Source: Pseudomonas gessardii
Lineage (GTDB): Bacteria > Pseudomonadota > Gammaproteobacteria > Pseudomonadales > Pseudomonadaceae
Direction of reading: 5' to 3'
DNA: 40,054 bases
Assembly (NCBI RefSeq): GCF_001983165.1
Contig: NZ_MNPU01000056.1
Coordinates: forward strand, 1 to 40,054
Every line of letters starts with the position of its first letter. Positions within the stretch are counted from its first letter, which is position 1. Below the pieces are notes generated by a model that had not been told where the DNA came from, made no database searches, and saw only the letters and a list, made by a program, of their open reading frames with translations. This document shows positions 1 to 7,175 of this stretch, piece after piece. A program made the position numbers and the translations under genes.

Positions 1-2
1 TT

Positions 3-128
3 GGCTGGCTGAAGGAGAACCGTCGCATCGTGACGCGCTTCGACAAGCTCGCAACAAGTTTTGCGGCGATGGTCTCATTGGCCTGCGCTATGCGGTGCTT
101 GCGACAATACTTTACGTACAGAGCCTAG
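3..128 (+). pseudogene. C-terminal fragment of an IS5-family transposase
   Basis: The window opens inside an open frame that ends at a TAG at 126-128. Its roughly 41 residues read GWLKENRRIVTRFDKLA followed by a hydrophobic tail with ACAMRCLRQYF. This is the characteristic C-terminal end of IS5-superfamily (IS427/IS1031-like) DDE transposases, where the last catalytic Glu lies just upstream. The rest of the gene lies outside the window, so I cannot say whether the element is complete. Only 6 bases separate the stop from the start of an IS66 tnpB remnant, too few for a normal IS5 terminal repeat. This suggests a junction made by recombination or nested insertion. The family call is fairly secure from the motif; the subgroup is not. 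Confidence 0.65.
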
Positions 129-134
129 CACCTG

Positions 135-384
135 ATGATGCGACCCGACGCTAAAGTCGAAAAGTCTATCGCTACCCCAAACCTTTGGACTTTCGAAAGT
201 ATATCGACGGCCTTTGCGCGTTGGTCGAGCTCGACATAAAAGCAGCGGCGTTCGATCTCGTACTTTTCGTCCTTCTCAACAAATCCCGCAACCGCGTGAA
301 GATTTTGTATTGGGAACGCAGCGGCTTTTGCCTTTGGCTCAAGCGCCTTGAGCCCGAACGTTTCAAGACTTCACCCGACCTCAG
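135..384 (+). pseudogene. Frameshifted, truncated IS66 TnpB (Orf2) remnant
   Basis: From the ATGATG at 135-140 the frame encodes MMRPDAKVEK, identical to the start of the intact tnpB at 4355-4714. One base is then missing near 165, and the homology continues in another frame from about 168 to 384 (DFRKYIDGL, LNKSRNRVKILYWER, FCLWLKRLEPERFKTSPD). The frameshift and the loss of the last third make it a pseudogene. TnpB is the 'IS66 Orf2-like' accessory protein needed for IS66 transposition. Homology stops about 20 bases before the CCCCACATTCA end of the larger IS66 element at 407. The fragment is in the opposite orientation to that element, so it belongs to a different, older copy. Confidence 0.8.
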
Positions 385-554
385 CGAAGGGTATCCGCTC
401 CATGCCCCCCACATTCAAAGCCGCCATCTGATGCCCGAAGCTATGCTCCCGATTTCTCTACCTTTGGCACATAATTAGCCCACTTCCTATTTGCTGGCAC
501 AAGAATGGTATGCGCTCCATAAACCCCACCTACCGCATGCCCTAGGATATGGAA

Positions 555-809
555 TCAGGTACCCGAGTTGGAGACATGCTCCGCTTGAGTTCTCGCCTCA
601 AATAGCCGATCGGCTATTTGTCGGCCTCGTTCCATCCCTTCCGGCGTCAACCAGATGGATTTGCTCTTGTTTACCGGATCACGGATGAATCCATGCTCAT
701 GCAATCGGTTCGTGATCTCGAAATCGTACCAAGTATTGCCATTATCCGCACTGAAGGTTACCAACAGGGCAAGAACGGCTTCTTCAATCAAGGTTTCGTC
801 GTATTTCAT
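555..809 (-). CDS. DUF6429-like small protein carried by the IS66 element
   Basis: This encodes 84 residues starting MKYDETLIEEAVLAL. The ATG at 809 is preferred over upstream in-frame starts because a GGAG lies 8 bases before it. Recognisable segments are an N-terminal acidic helix, ITNRLHEHGFIRDPVNKSKS and LTPEGMERGRQIADRLF, which resemble the DUF6429 family: small winged-helix-looking proteins often seen beside transposase genes. There is no signal peptide or membrane segment. It lies about 70 bases downstream of the tnpC stop, on the same strand and inside the IS66 ends, so it looks like a passenger or accessory gene. The function is unknown; a DNA-binding or regulatory role is only a guess from the fold-like pattern. 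Confidence 0.6.
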   Translation of the reverse strand: MKYDETLIEEAVLALLVTFSADNGNTWYDFEITNRLHEHGFIRDPVNKSKSIWLTPEGMERGRQIADRLFEARTQAEHVSNSGT

Positions 810-877
810 GATCGTTGCTCCACTCGTACTCTTTAACTTCCCGTAAGCCCTGTCAGTCATCAAGATGGATAGCGTAT

Positions 878-1123
878 TTAACTACGCGATACCGGCGAAC
901 AGTTCCATGGCAGCAAGGCTTCGTAATCCTCAACCGACGAAGCCATCGGCAGATATTCAAGTGCGTGGCGTAGCCACGCATAGGGCTCTTGATCGTTGGC
1001 TTTGGCAGTCTCGACCAAGCTGTACAGTTGAGCACTGGCCGTCGCGCCTTTGGGCGTGTCACTGAACAACCAGTTCTTCCTTCCGATCACGAAGGGCCTG
1101 ATGGCTCGTTCGGCTGAGTTGTT
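878..1123 (-). pseudogene. tnpC: 3' part of IS66 transposase tnpC, cut off by a group II intron
   Basis: Read on the minus strand from 1123 to the TAA at 878, this encodes 81 residues beginning NNSAERAIRPFVIGRKNWLF and containing SDTPKGATASAQLYSLVETA and YEALLPWNC. These are hallmark C-terminal motifs of the IS66 TnpC DDE transposase; the NNxAERA/ENAIRPF motif carries the final catalytic acidic residue. It has no start codon of its own. Joined to 3069-4337 after removing the intron at 1124-3068, it restores an uninterrupted 504-residue protein, the normal TnpC length. The intron lies on the opposite strand, so tnpC mRNA cannot splice itself and the gene is expected to be inactive. Confidence 0.9.
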
Positions 1124-1613
1124 GTGTACGCCCTGACAAGGCGTATGAGTTCAGTGGGTGCGAATCCCACCCGGCTACTGTCGCTCCGGCCGGAAGCACT
1201 TTGGAGCAGTTCAGGAGGCAACGAATGGGCTGAAGTATCTGAAGAAAAGGCTTCTTTAGGAAGTCAGTGACTGTGCAGGCCGTAGCGCGCAGCGAACACC
1301 GAGCAGGCCCCGAAAATGCCTTGCGGTAGCCGACCCGCCATAATAACGGGGAAGGTTGATAGTGCTGAGGGATCGAGCGTCAGACGAACTTGGCACTGCC
1401 GCCGGGGTAGTGGTGATGGCATGTACAGAAGAGAACTCATACGAAACAGGGGAAGCCTGCCAGGGTGAAGTGGCCATTAGACACGGCCATACAAACAGTG
1501 CGCCCGTGAGGGAGGGCGCTGGCTCGGACAGGTGGCGGATGGGCTCGTAGTACCGTTGAGGCCGGGTAATGCCGGAGTAGGAAAGGAGCCCTGGTTCAAG
1601 AGAGGAGTACAAA

Positions 1614-3020
1614 GTGGTAAGAACGATGGGATTGGCTCCAAGCCTATTAACCCAGGTGAGAAATCGCGTTCGGAAACTACAGCGTGCCCTGTATGTGAAA
1701 GCTAAGACAGAGCCAGACTTTCGCTTCTACAGCCTGTGGGACAAAGTCTATCGAATCGATGTATTGGTCATCGCCTACCAACGTTGCCGCGCAAACCGGG
1801 GCAGCCACGGTGTGGATGGTCAGCGATTCGAAGACATTGAAAACACAGGACCTATGGAGTGGTTGGCTCAGCTACGCGAGGAGTTGAAGTCGGGTGGATA
1901 TCGACCTCAGCCCCTGCGGCGGGTATGGATTCCCAAAAAGAACGGCAAACTTCGTTCCTTGGGAATTCCCTGCATTCGAGACCGCGTTGTTCAAATGGCC
2001 GTCAATCTCACACTCCAAGCGATTTTCGAAGCGGACATGCAGCCGGCGCAGTATGGCTTTAGACCTCGTCGAGATGCCAAGGAAGCTGTGAGGCAGGTGC
2101 ACCATTACACCGCGAGGGTTGGGCTGAGAGACGTTGTCGATACGGATCTTCGTGACTATTTCAATACCATTCCACACGGGCCTTTGATGAAGTGCCTGGC
2201 CCGCCGTATCTCGGATGGCAGGGTGTTGCGGCTGATCAAGCAATGGCTTGAGGTGGCCGTTATCGAACTCATTGACGGTAAGCTTCGACGCACCAACGAA
2301 GCCAAGCACACGCACCGTGGTAGCGCCCAAGGATCGGTGATTTCGCCGCTGTTGGCCAATGTGTACTTCAGGCGCTTCATTCTGGCCTGGGAAAAATTTG
2401 GCTACGCCAAACGTCTGCATGCAAAGATTGTGAATTACGCGGACGATATGGTGATCTGCTGCCGCCCCGGCAGTGGAGAGCAGGCAATGGCACTGATGAG
2501 TGGCTTGATGGCGCGGCTGGGGCTGAGCGTCAATGAAGAGAAAACGGCGCTGGTGAAACTCTCGGAAAAGTCACTCGATTTTCTGGGGTACAACCTGGGC
2601 AGGCAATACGACCGTCATGGGAAAACCTATATCGGCACTCAACCTTCGAAAGGGGCGATGAAGTCGATTATTGGAAAAATCCATGACGAAACGGCGATTA
2701 GTATGACGTGGGACGCGGTAGAGCACCGGATAGCCGAACTCAACTCGATCCTTCGAGGCTGGGCTGGCTACTTCGACCAAGGGCCTGTGCTCAAGCACTA
2801 TCGAATCCTGCAACGCTATACCGAGCGCCGTATCCGACGCTGGTTGGTCAAGAAGCATAAGCGACGAGGCCGTTCTGGGTACCATCTATACCCGGATGCG
2901 TTTCTATACGGAAAGCTAGGCCTCCATCAGTTGCCTACGCGAATGGCCGATGTGTCGAGTGCGAAGGCATATCGATCTCGGACGAAAGCCGGATGCGTTA
3001 GTAGCGCACGTCCGGTTTGA
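1614..3020 (+). CDS. ltrA: Group II intron reverse transcriptase/maturase
   Basis: The protein has 468 residues. The GTG start at 1614 has an AGAGGAG six bases upstream; an internal ATG at codon 5 has a poorer site. It binds its own intron RNA to promote splicing and copies the intron into DNA targets. Reverse transcriptase blocks are visible: GIPCIRDRVVQMAV (RT2-3 region, about 117-130), TDLRDYFNTI (177-186, first catalytic Asp), QGSVISPLLAN (239-249) and the catalytic YADD at 275-278. The maturase (X) domain follows, with LRGWAGYF and a basic RRIRRWLVKKHKRRG stretch. No HNH endonuclease motif is seen. The last 12 or so codons run through the ribozyme's domain V, which is unusual, so the functional C-terminus may be earlier. 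Confidence 0.93.
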   Translation: MVRTMGLAPSLLTQVRNRVRKLQRALYVKAKTEPDFRFYSLWDKVYRIDVLVIAYQRCRANRGSHGVDGQRFEDIENTGPMEWLAQLREELKSGGYRPQPLRRVWIPKKNGKLRSLGIPCIRDRVVQMAVNLTLQAIFEADMQPAQYGFRPRRDAKEAVRQVHHYTARVGLRDVVDTDLRDYFNTIPHGPLMKCLARRISDGRVLRLIKQWLEVAVIELIDGKLRRTNEAKHTHRGSAQGSVISPLLANVYFRRFILAWEKFGYAKRLHAKIVNYADDMVICCRPGSGEQAMALMSGLMARLGLSVNEEKTALVKLSEKSLDFLGYNLGRQYDRHGKTYIGTQPSKGAMKSIIGKIHDETAISMTWDAVEHRIAELNSILRGWAGYFDQGPVLKHYRILQRYTERRIRRWLVKKHKRRGRSGYHLYPDAFLYGKLGLHQLPTRMADVSSAKAYRSRTKAGCVSSARPV

Positions 3021-3068
3021 CGAGCGGGGTGTGGAAACGGAGCGCAAGCCACCGCGCCACATCCCGAC
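2985..3068 (+). ncRNA. Domains V and VI of the group II intron ribozyme
   Basis: Domain V is the roughly 34-nt hairpin starting AAGCCGGATGCG and closing GCACGTCCGGTTT; it carries the AGC catalytic triad and a GTTA terminal loop, the most conserved part of group II introns. Domain VI follows as a stem of GGGGTGTGG (3026-3034) with CCACATCCC (3057-3065) and a loop holding the candidate branch-point adenosine. Three bases after the stem the intron ends (GAC, 3068). Fold and position fit the family well. The branch-point base itself was not assigned. Confidence 0.85.
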
Positions 3069-4337
3069 TCTACCGATCGGCAAGTAGCCCTCCTCGACAT
3101 ACCGCTCAAGTTTGCTCCAGTTATTGGCCAGGTAGGTGATGGCTTTTCCCAGCGCGTTCTGAGCGGTGACCTGAGGCTGCGTTTTTTCGATCCAGCTTTT
3201 CAACTGAGCCAGCACCGGCAGGCTGTGTTCGTGCCGGCCAACTTTGCGTTCCGCATCGCCGCCGGTCTTGAAGTCGCGTTCGATACCGTAAAGCTTGTTG
3301 ATCAGGTTCAGCGCGATATCGGCGCGCCCCGTCTTGCCTTTGGGCTGTACTTTTTGAGCATCGATGAATTTGCGCCGCGCATGCGCCCAGCAGCCTAAAC
3401 GCTCCACTCCGACCTGAGCGCCTAGCGCGTTGTAACCGGCATAATCATCGGTCATGACATAGCCGCGATAGCCATCGAGCAGCCGTGTCGGCACCTCCTG
3501 CGCGCGGCTGGTGGAGTAGTCGAACAGGATCACCGGCTTATCTGCCGGGCCGTCGGTTTGCACCCACATCCAGGGCTGACGACTTGGCTCGCGGTCAGGC
3601 TCTTTCAACACCTGCACGCGGGTTTCATCGCAGTGGATGACACGGCTTTCCAGTAACCGGTCGCGCATTAAATTCAGCAGTGGCTGCAAGTGTTCGCCGC
3701 ACTGGATAACCCAGCGAGCCAATGTCTGGCGCGGGATATCGATGCCGTGGCGACCTAACACTTTTTCAAATCGATGAAGCGGCAAGCCATCCACGTATTT
3801 GGTGGTCAGCAGCATCGCCAGCACACTGGGGCTGGCCATGCTCTTCTCGATCAACTGAGCCGGTTTGTCGGCGGTGACCGGTGCGCTTTCACAGTCGCGG
3901 CAACCGTAGACCTTGCGAACATGTTTGATCACGTGGATCTGCATCGGCACGATTTCAAGCTGTTCGCTGACCTCTTCGCCGATGGCATGTTTGCGGCAAC
4001 CACAGGCACAGGTCAGTTCGTGTTCGGGCAGTTCATGGATGACTTCGATGCGAGGGAGATCAGCGGGCAGCGGCTTGCGCTTGCCGCGCCGCTGGGTTGG
4101 CGCAACAACCTCTTCTTCAGCGGCTTCATCAATGGGCTCGACGAGGCTTTCCGCCTCATTGAACAGGGCCAACTGCGGCGTTGCCGGATCAGCCGTTTGC
4201 TCGGACTTGCGTCCGAACAGGCGCTGACGCAGCAGCGCATTTTCTTCTTCGAGGAAACCGACTCTGGACTGCATCTTCGCAAGCAGCTGCTTGAGCAATT
4301 CAGGATCGTCGGGGAGGTTTTCGGGCACGGAAATCAT
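3069..4337 (-). pseudogene. tnpC: 5' part of IS66 transposase tnpC, truncated by a group II intron
   Basis: This gives 423 codons from the ATG at 4337 (MISVPENLPDDPELL) to the intron junction. It shows the IS66 TnpC layout: an N-terminal leucine-rich coiled coil (LKQLLAKMQSRVGFLEEENALLRQRLFG), the RKSEQT motif, a CACGC zinc-finger-like segment, the LLTTKYVDGLPLHRFEKVLGR helix region, and the DDE core (HCDETRVQV, MTDDYAGYNA, CWAHARRKF). A longer open frame extends upstream to 4514, but it overlaps tnpB and shows no TnpC homology, so 4337 is taken as the start. Past the junction the frame continues to 2916 as meaningless intron sequence. A TnpC lacking its last 81 residues has lost the final catalytic motif and should be inactive. 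Confidence 0.9.
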
Positions 4338-4354
4338 GCCCGGATTATACCGAA

Positions 4355-4714
4355 TCAGGCCACGTATCGAGGCGTCAAAACCTGATGAGGACGATTGCGC
4401 CAGAGGTCGAAACCGTCCAGTAACCAGTTGAGTTCCTGGAGGGTCAGGATAATCGCCTCGTCCGTGGCATCGGGCGATGTTTTGAATCGCTCGGATTCGA
4501 GGCGCTTGAGCCAAAGGCAGAAGCCGTTGCGTTCCCAGTACAAAATCTTCACCCGATTACGGGATTTGTTGAGAAAGACGAAAAGCACCGGATCGAATAC
4601 CGCCACTTTGATATCCAGTTCGACCAACGCGGCGAGGCCGTCGATGGATTTTCGGAAGTCCACGGGCTTGGGGTAGAGATAGACTTTTTCGACTTTGGCG
4701 TCGGGTCGCATCAT
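4355..4714 (-). CDS. tnpB: IS66 family accessory protein TnpB (Orf2)
   Basis: This encodes 119 residues starting MMRPDAKVEKVYLYPKPVD and containing DFRKSIDGLAALVELDI, FLNKSRNRVKILYWERNGF and LWLKRLESERF, the standard IS66 Orf2-like pattern. Full length for the family is 110-120 aa, and no disruption is seen. TnpB is required together with TnpC for IS66 transposition, though its biochemical role is unclear. It lies 17 bases upstream of tnpC in the same operon. The start has two tandem ATG codons (4714 and 4711) preceded by CAGGAG about 9 bases upstream. It could in principle help mobilise related IS66 copies elsewhere in the genome. Confidence 0.93.
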   Translation of the reverse strand: MMRPDAKVEKVYLYPKPVDFRKSIDGLAALVELDIKVAVFDPVLFVFLNKSRNRVKILYWERNGFCLWLKRLESERFKTSPDATDEAIILTLQELNWLLDGFDLWRNRPHQVLTPRYVA

Positions 4715-4782
4715 GGCGGACTGGCTCCTGAGAGAATCTGGAGCACAGCATCCGGGGTTAGCTTAGTGCTGTGAATGTGGGG

Positions 4783-4910
4783 AAGTCTACGGGCTTGGGG
4801 TAGAGGTAGACTTTTTCGACTTTGGCGTCGGGACGCATCATAGGATGCTGGCTCCTGAAAAGAATCGGGAGGACAGCATCGGCGATCAATTCTGATTTTT
4901 GAATGTGGGG
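4783..4910 (-). mobile_element. Terminal remnant of a second IS66 copy with a tnpB 5' stub
   Basis: Immediately outside the larger IS66 element the same terminal layout is repeated. A tnpB start (ATG at 4841) encodes MMRPDAKVEKVYLYPKPVDF and is cut at about codon 20, where the larger element begins. Upstream of that ATG there is a similar leader and another TGAATGTGGGG end at 4900-4910. The tnpB stub differs from the intact copy by a few bases, so it is a related but separate element. The likely history is insertion of one IS66 into another followed by loss of the remainder. Confidence 0.75.
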
Positions 4911-4970
4911 ATCATGGATCCCTTACAAACCATAAGTTAGGTATATAGAGACATTCCGGGACATCAGCGA

Positions 4971-4999
4971 GAAAAGCAGCTTTTCCGGAGCTGCTTTTC
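4971..4999 (-). terminator. Rho-independent terminator downstream of wbpM
   Basis: The inverted repeat AAAAGCAGC (4972-4980) / GCTGCTTTT (4990-4998), with a short loop, lies 50 bases after the wbpM stop. Read on the minus strand the stem ends in a TTTT run, as expected of an intrinsic terminator. It is nearly symmetric and could stop transcription entering from the IS side too. It marks the distal end of the polysaccharide operon. Confidence 0.7.
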
Positions 5000-5048
5000 G
5001 AACATAGACGATGTTTGGACAGCTTAAAAACGGGCCGTTACTGTTGAA

Positions 5049-7043
5049 TCAAGGATCGAGGCGACGTTGCTGATAGATCCAGTCGACAATTTCACCGTCT
5101 GGAGCATAGCCGCTGACCGTATCACGCAGCAGTTGGCGGACTCGGGTGTAGTCGTCCTCATCGACAGCGGCGAGTAGTTCTTTAAGCTTTTCTTTGAGTA
5201 TCTCCCAGTCCAGGTGGTCTTCGTTCGCACTCATGATCATTGGATGCTGAGTAGCGACCACGTTGTCGCCGATCAGCAACTCTTCATAAAGCTTTTCGCC
5301 AGGGCGCAGGCCAGTGAATTCAATAGAGATGTCGCCATGAGGATTTTTGTCAGAGCGCACGCTCAGGCCCGACAAGTGGATCATCTTCTCGGCCAACTCG
5401 ACAATTTTCACCGGCTCGCCCATGTCCAGCACAAATACATCACCGCCCTGCCCCATGGAGCCAGCTTGGATCACCAGTTGCGCTGCTTCGGGGATAGTCA
5501 TGAAGTACCGGGTGATTTTGGGGTGGGTGACCGTTAACGGTCCTCCCGACTTAATCTGCCGATGGAATAGCGGGATCACAGACCCAGAGGAACCAAGGAC
5601 ATTGCCGAAACGAACCATGGTAAAACGTGTTTTGTTGACACGGGACACATTAAACTTGTCCCCGAACAACACTGGCGCCAGTTCACGACTGAGTGCTTGC
5701 AGTGTCAACTCGGCCAAGCGTTTGGTACTGCCCATGACATTAGTCGGGCGTACAGCCTTGTCAGTCGAGATCAGTACAAAGTTAGCCACTCCAGCCTGTA
5801 AAGCGGCTTGCGCGGTATTCAACGTCCCAATTACATTGTTGAGTACTCCTTCGGCGATATTGTGTTCCACCATTGGCACATGCTTGTAGGCGGCAGCGTG
5901 ATAGACCGTATCAACCCGCCAAGTATTCATTACATCCAGAAGCTTGGATGGATTGCGTACAGAACCCAGGATCGGTAACAACTTAACCGGAAGCGACTCG
6001 CGCGTGATGCGTTGCTCGAGTTCAGAAAGGATGCTGTAGAGATTGAATTCACTGTGCTCGAACAATAGGAGCGTTGTCGGCCGCAATGAGAGGATCTGAC
6101 GACAGAGTTCGGAGCCGATGGAACCGCCGGCCCCTGTCACTAGGACGCTCTGGCTCTTGATGCAATGCTCCAGAAGCTCACCCTGTGCAGGGACCGCATC
6201 ACGGCCCAGAAGATCGGCAATGTCGACTTCCTGGATATCATCCACCTTCACCCTGCCGCTCGCCAGATCCATAAAACCGGGAATACTGCGCACATGCAGT
6301 GGAAACCCCTCGAGATAACCGAGAATCTCGCGACGACGACCTCGATTGGAGGACGGGATCGCCAGAAGGATCTCCTGGGCACCGGTAGCGTCGATCATCC
6401 GCTGGATATATTTGGGTTTGTAGACCTGGAGTCCGGAGATAACGCGATCTGAGATACTCGCATCGTCGTCAATGAATGCCACCGGGCGCATTACTCGCCC
6501 CATGCGCAGGGCTGCGACCAATTGATTGCCCGCAGCCCCAGCACCATAGATTGCGACTCGCGGCAAGCCATCGTCGCGACTGGTGAACGGCACATGCTGC
6601 GCGGCGGCAAACCAATCCCCAAGAAAATACTGACGCATGCCCAAGCGCAGCCCACCGACCATGGTCAAGCTGAGCCACCAGTAGTTGAAAATGATCGACC
6701 GTGGAACGACGTTTTGGTGGTTGCTATACCAATAGACAACTACACCGAGAATAAGCGATGAAAGGCTCACGGCTTTGATAATTGCAATCAACGCATCATT
6801 GCCAAAGTAGCGCAGAACCGCACGATACATTCCAAATCGGATAAACAGCGGTATGGCAACGACTGGCGCACAGATAAACAGCCAAAGATGCATCGCAAAA
6901 GGATTGACCATTTCGTCAAAGCCCAGGCGTACGACAAATGCCATCCATAAGGCGAGCCACACCAGTGACACATCGGCTATCAGCTGTAAGAAGCGTTTTT
7001 GTCGCCGGGGCAATCCCAACAGGTGCGCACGTATCTTATCCAT
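5049..7043 (-). CDS. wbpM: UDP-GlcNAc C6-dehydratase / nucleotide-sugar epimerase-dehydratase WbpM (FlaA1/PglF type)
   Basis: This is a long-form (664 aa) membrane-bound member of the FlaA1/PglF/WbpM family. It converts UDP-GlcNAc to UDP-2-acetamido-2,6-dideoxy-4-keto-hexose at the inner face of the inner membrane. Residues 20-145 contain about four hydrophobic segments. A first Rossmann-like domain follows (GAGAAG, 168-173), then the catalytic SDR domain with GAGGSIG (304-310), the NAD-binding AAAYKHVP region (383-390), S426, and M437xxxK441, which replaces the usual YxxxK as in WbpM. It is last in the O-antigen cluster, as in P. aeruginosa. With the neighbouring aminotransferase, acetyltransferase and phosphoglycosyl transferase it probably makes and loads a bacillosamine-type sugar. 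Start ATG 7043 follows AGAGGGG. Confidence 0.95.
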   Translation of the reverse strand: MDKIRAHLLGLPRRQKRFLQLIADVSLVWLALWMAFVVRLGFDEMVNPFAMHLWLFICAPVVAIPLFIRFGMYRAVLRYFGNDALIAIIKAVSLSSLILGVVVYWYSNHQNVVPRSIIFNYWWLSLTMVGGLRLGMRQYFLGDWFAAAQHVPFTSRDDGLPRVAIYGAGAAGNQLVAALRMGRVMRPVAFIDDDASISDRVISGLQVYKPKYIQRMIDATGAQEILLAIPSSNRGRRREILGYLEGFPLHVRSIPGFMDLASGRVKVDDIQEVDIADLLGRDAVPAQGELLEHCIKSQSVLVTGAGGSIGSELCRQILSLRPTTLLLFEHSEFNLYSILSELEQRITRESLPVKLLPILGSVRNPSKLLDVMNTWRVDTVYHAAAYKHVPMVEHNIAEGVLNNVIGTLNTAQAALQAGVANFVLISTDKAVRPTNVMGSTKRLAELTLQALSRELAPVLFGDKFNVSRVNKTRFTMVRFGNVLGSSGSVIPLFHRQIKSGGPLTVTHPKITRYFMTIPEAAQLVIQAGSMGQGGDVFVLDMGEPVKIVELAEKMIHLSGLSVRSDKNPHGDISIEFTGLRPGEKLYEELLIGDNVVATQHPMIMSANEDHLDWEILKEKLKELLAAVDEDDYTRVRQLLRDTVSGYAPDGEIVDWIYQQRRLDP

Positions 7044-7175
7044 AACCCCTCTAAATACTCCTCGTCACACTGAAAACACTCAAAGCGTAAAAGTCGAACA
7101 GTCGAACATGGTCCTGATTTATCAGCGTCTACAGAGCCCCTTCATTCTGCTCAATGGGAGGGGCCCGACGCATGA

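Larger units (their letters stand above)
1124..3068 (+). mobile_element. Group II intron (retroelement) inserted antisense in IS66 tnpC
   Basis: The intron is 1945 bp. Its 5' end GTGTACG is close to the GUGYG consensus, and its 3' end CGAC fits the usual AY. It encodes a reverse transcriptase/maturase (1614-3020), has a domain V hairpin (about 2985-3018) and a domain VI hairpin (3023-3067) just before the 3' end. The boundaries are fixed by the interrupted host gene: joining base 1123 to 3069 restores the tnpC frame as GYLPIGR/NNSAERAIRPF. The 490 bases from 1124 to 1613 are structured, non-coding RNA domains I-III. The intron's own promoter or read-through transcription on the plus strand would be needed for mobility. 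Confidence 0.9.
407..4782 (-). mobile_element. IS66-family insertion sequence interrupted by a group II intron
   Basis: The element is delimited by inverted ends CCCCACATTCA (407-417) and TGAATGTGGGG (4772-4782), with similarity extending a few bases inwards. Read on the minus strand it carries tnpB (4714-4355), tnpC (4337-3069 plus 1123-878) and a small DUF6429-like gene (809-555). No tnpA is present: only about 70 bases precede tnpB. Removing the 1945-bp group II intron leaves about 2.43 kb, the usual IS66 size. The 8 bases outside the two ends do not match, so no target duplication is visible and the flanks have probably been rearranged. The exact outer boundaries are inferred from the repeated ends and could be off by a few bases. 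Confidence 0.72.

Noticed and set aside
2916..3068. Continuation of the tnpC open frame beyond the intron junction
   Set aside because: The codons from 3068 down to 2916 are intron domain V/VI sequence read backwards, with no IS66 similarity.
4338..4514. Upstream in-frame extension of tnpC
   Set aside because: It overlaps tnpB in another frame and has no IS66 homology; the ATG at 4337 gives the family N-terminus.
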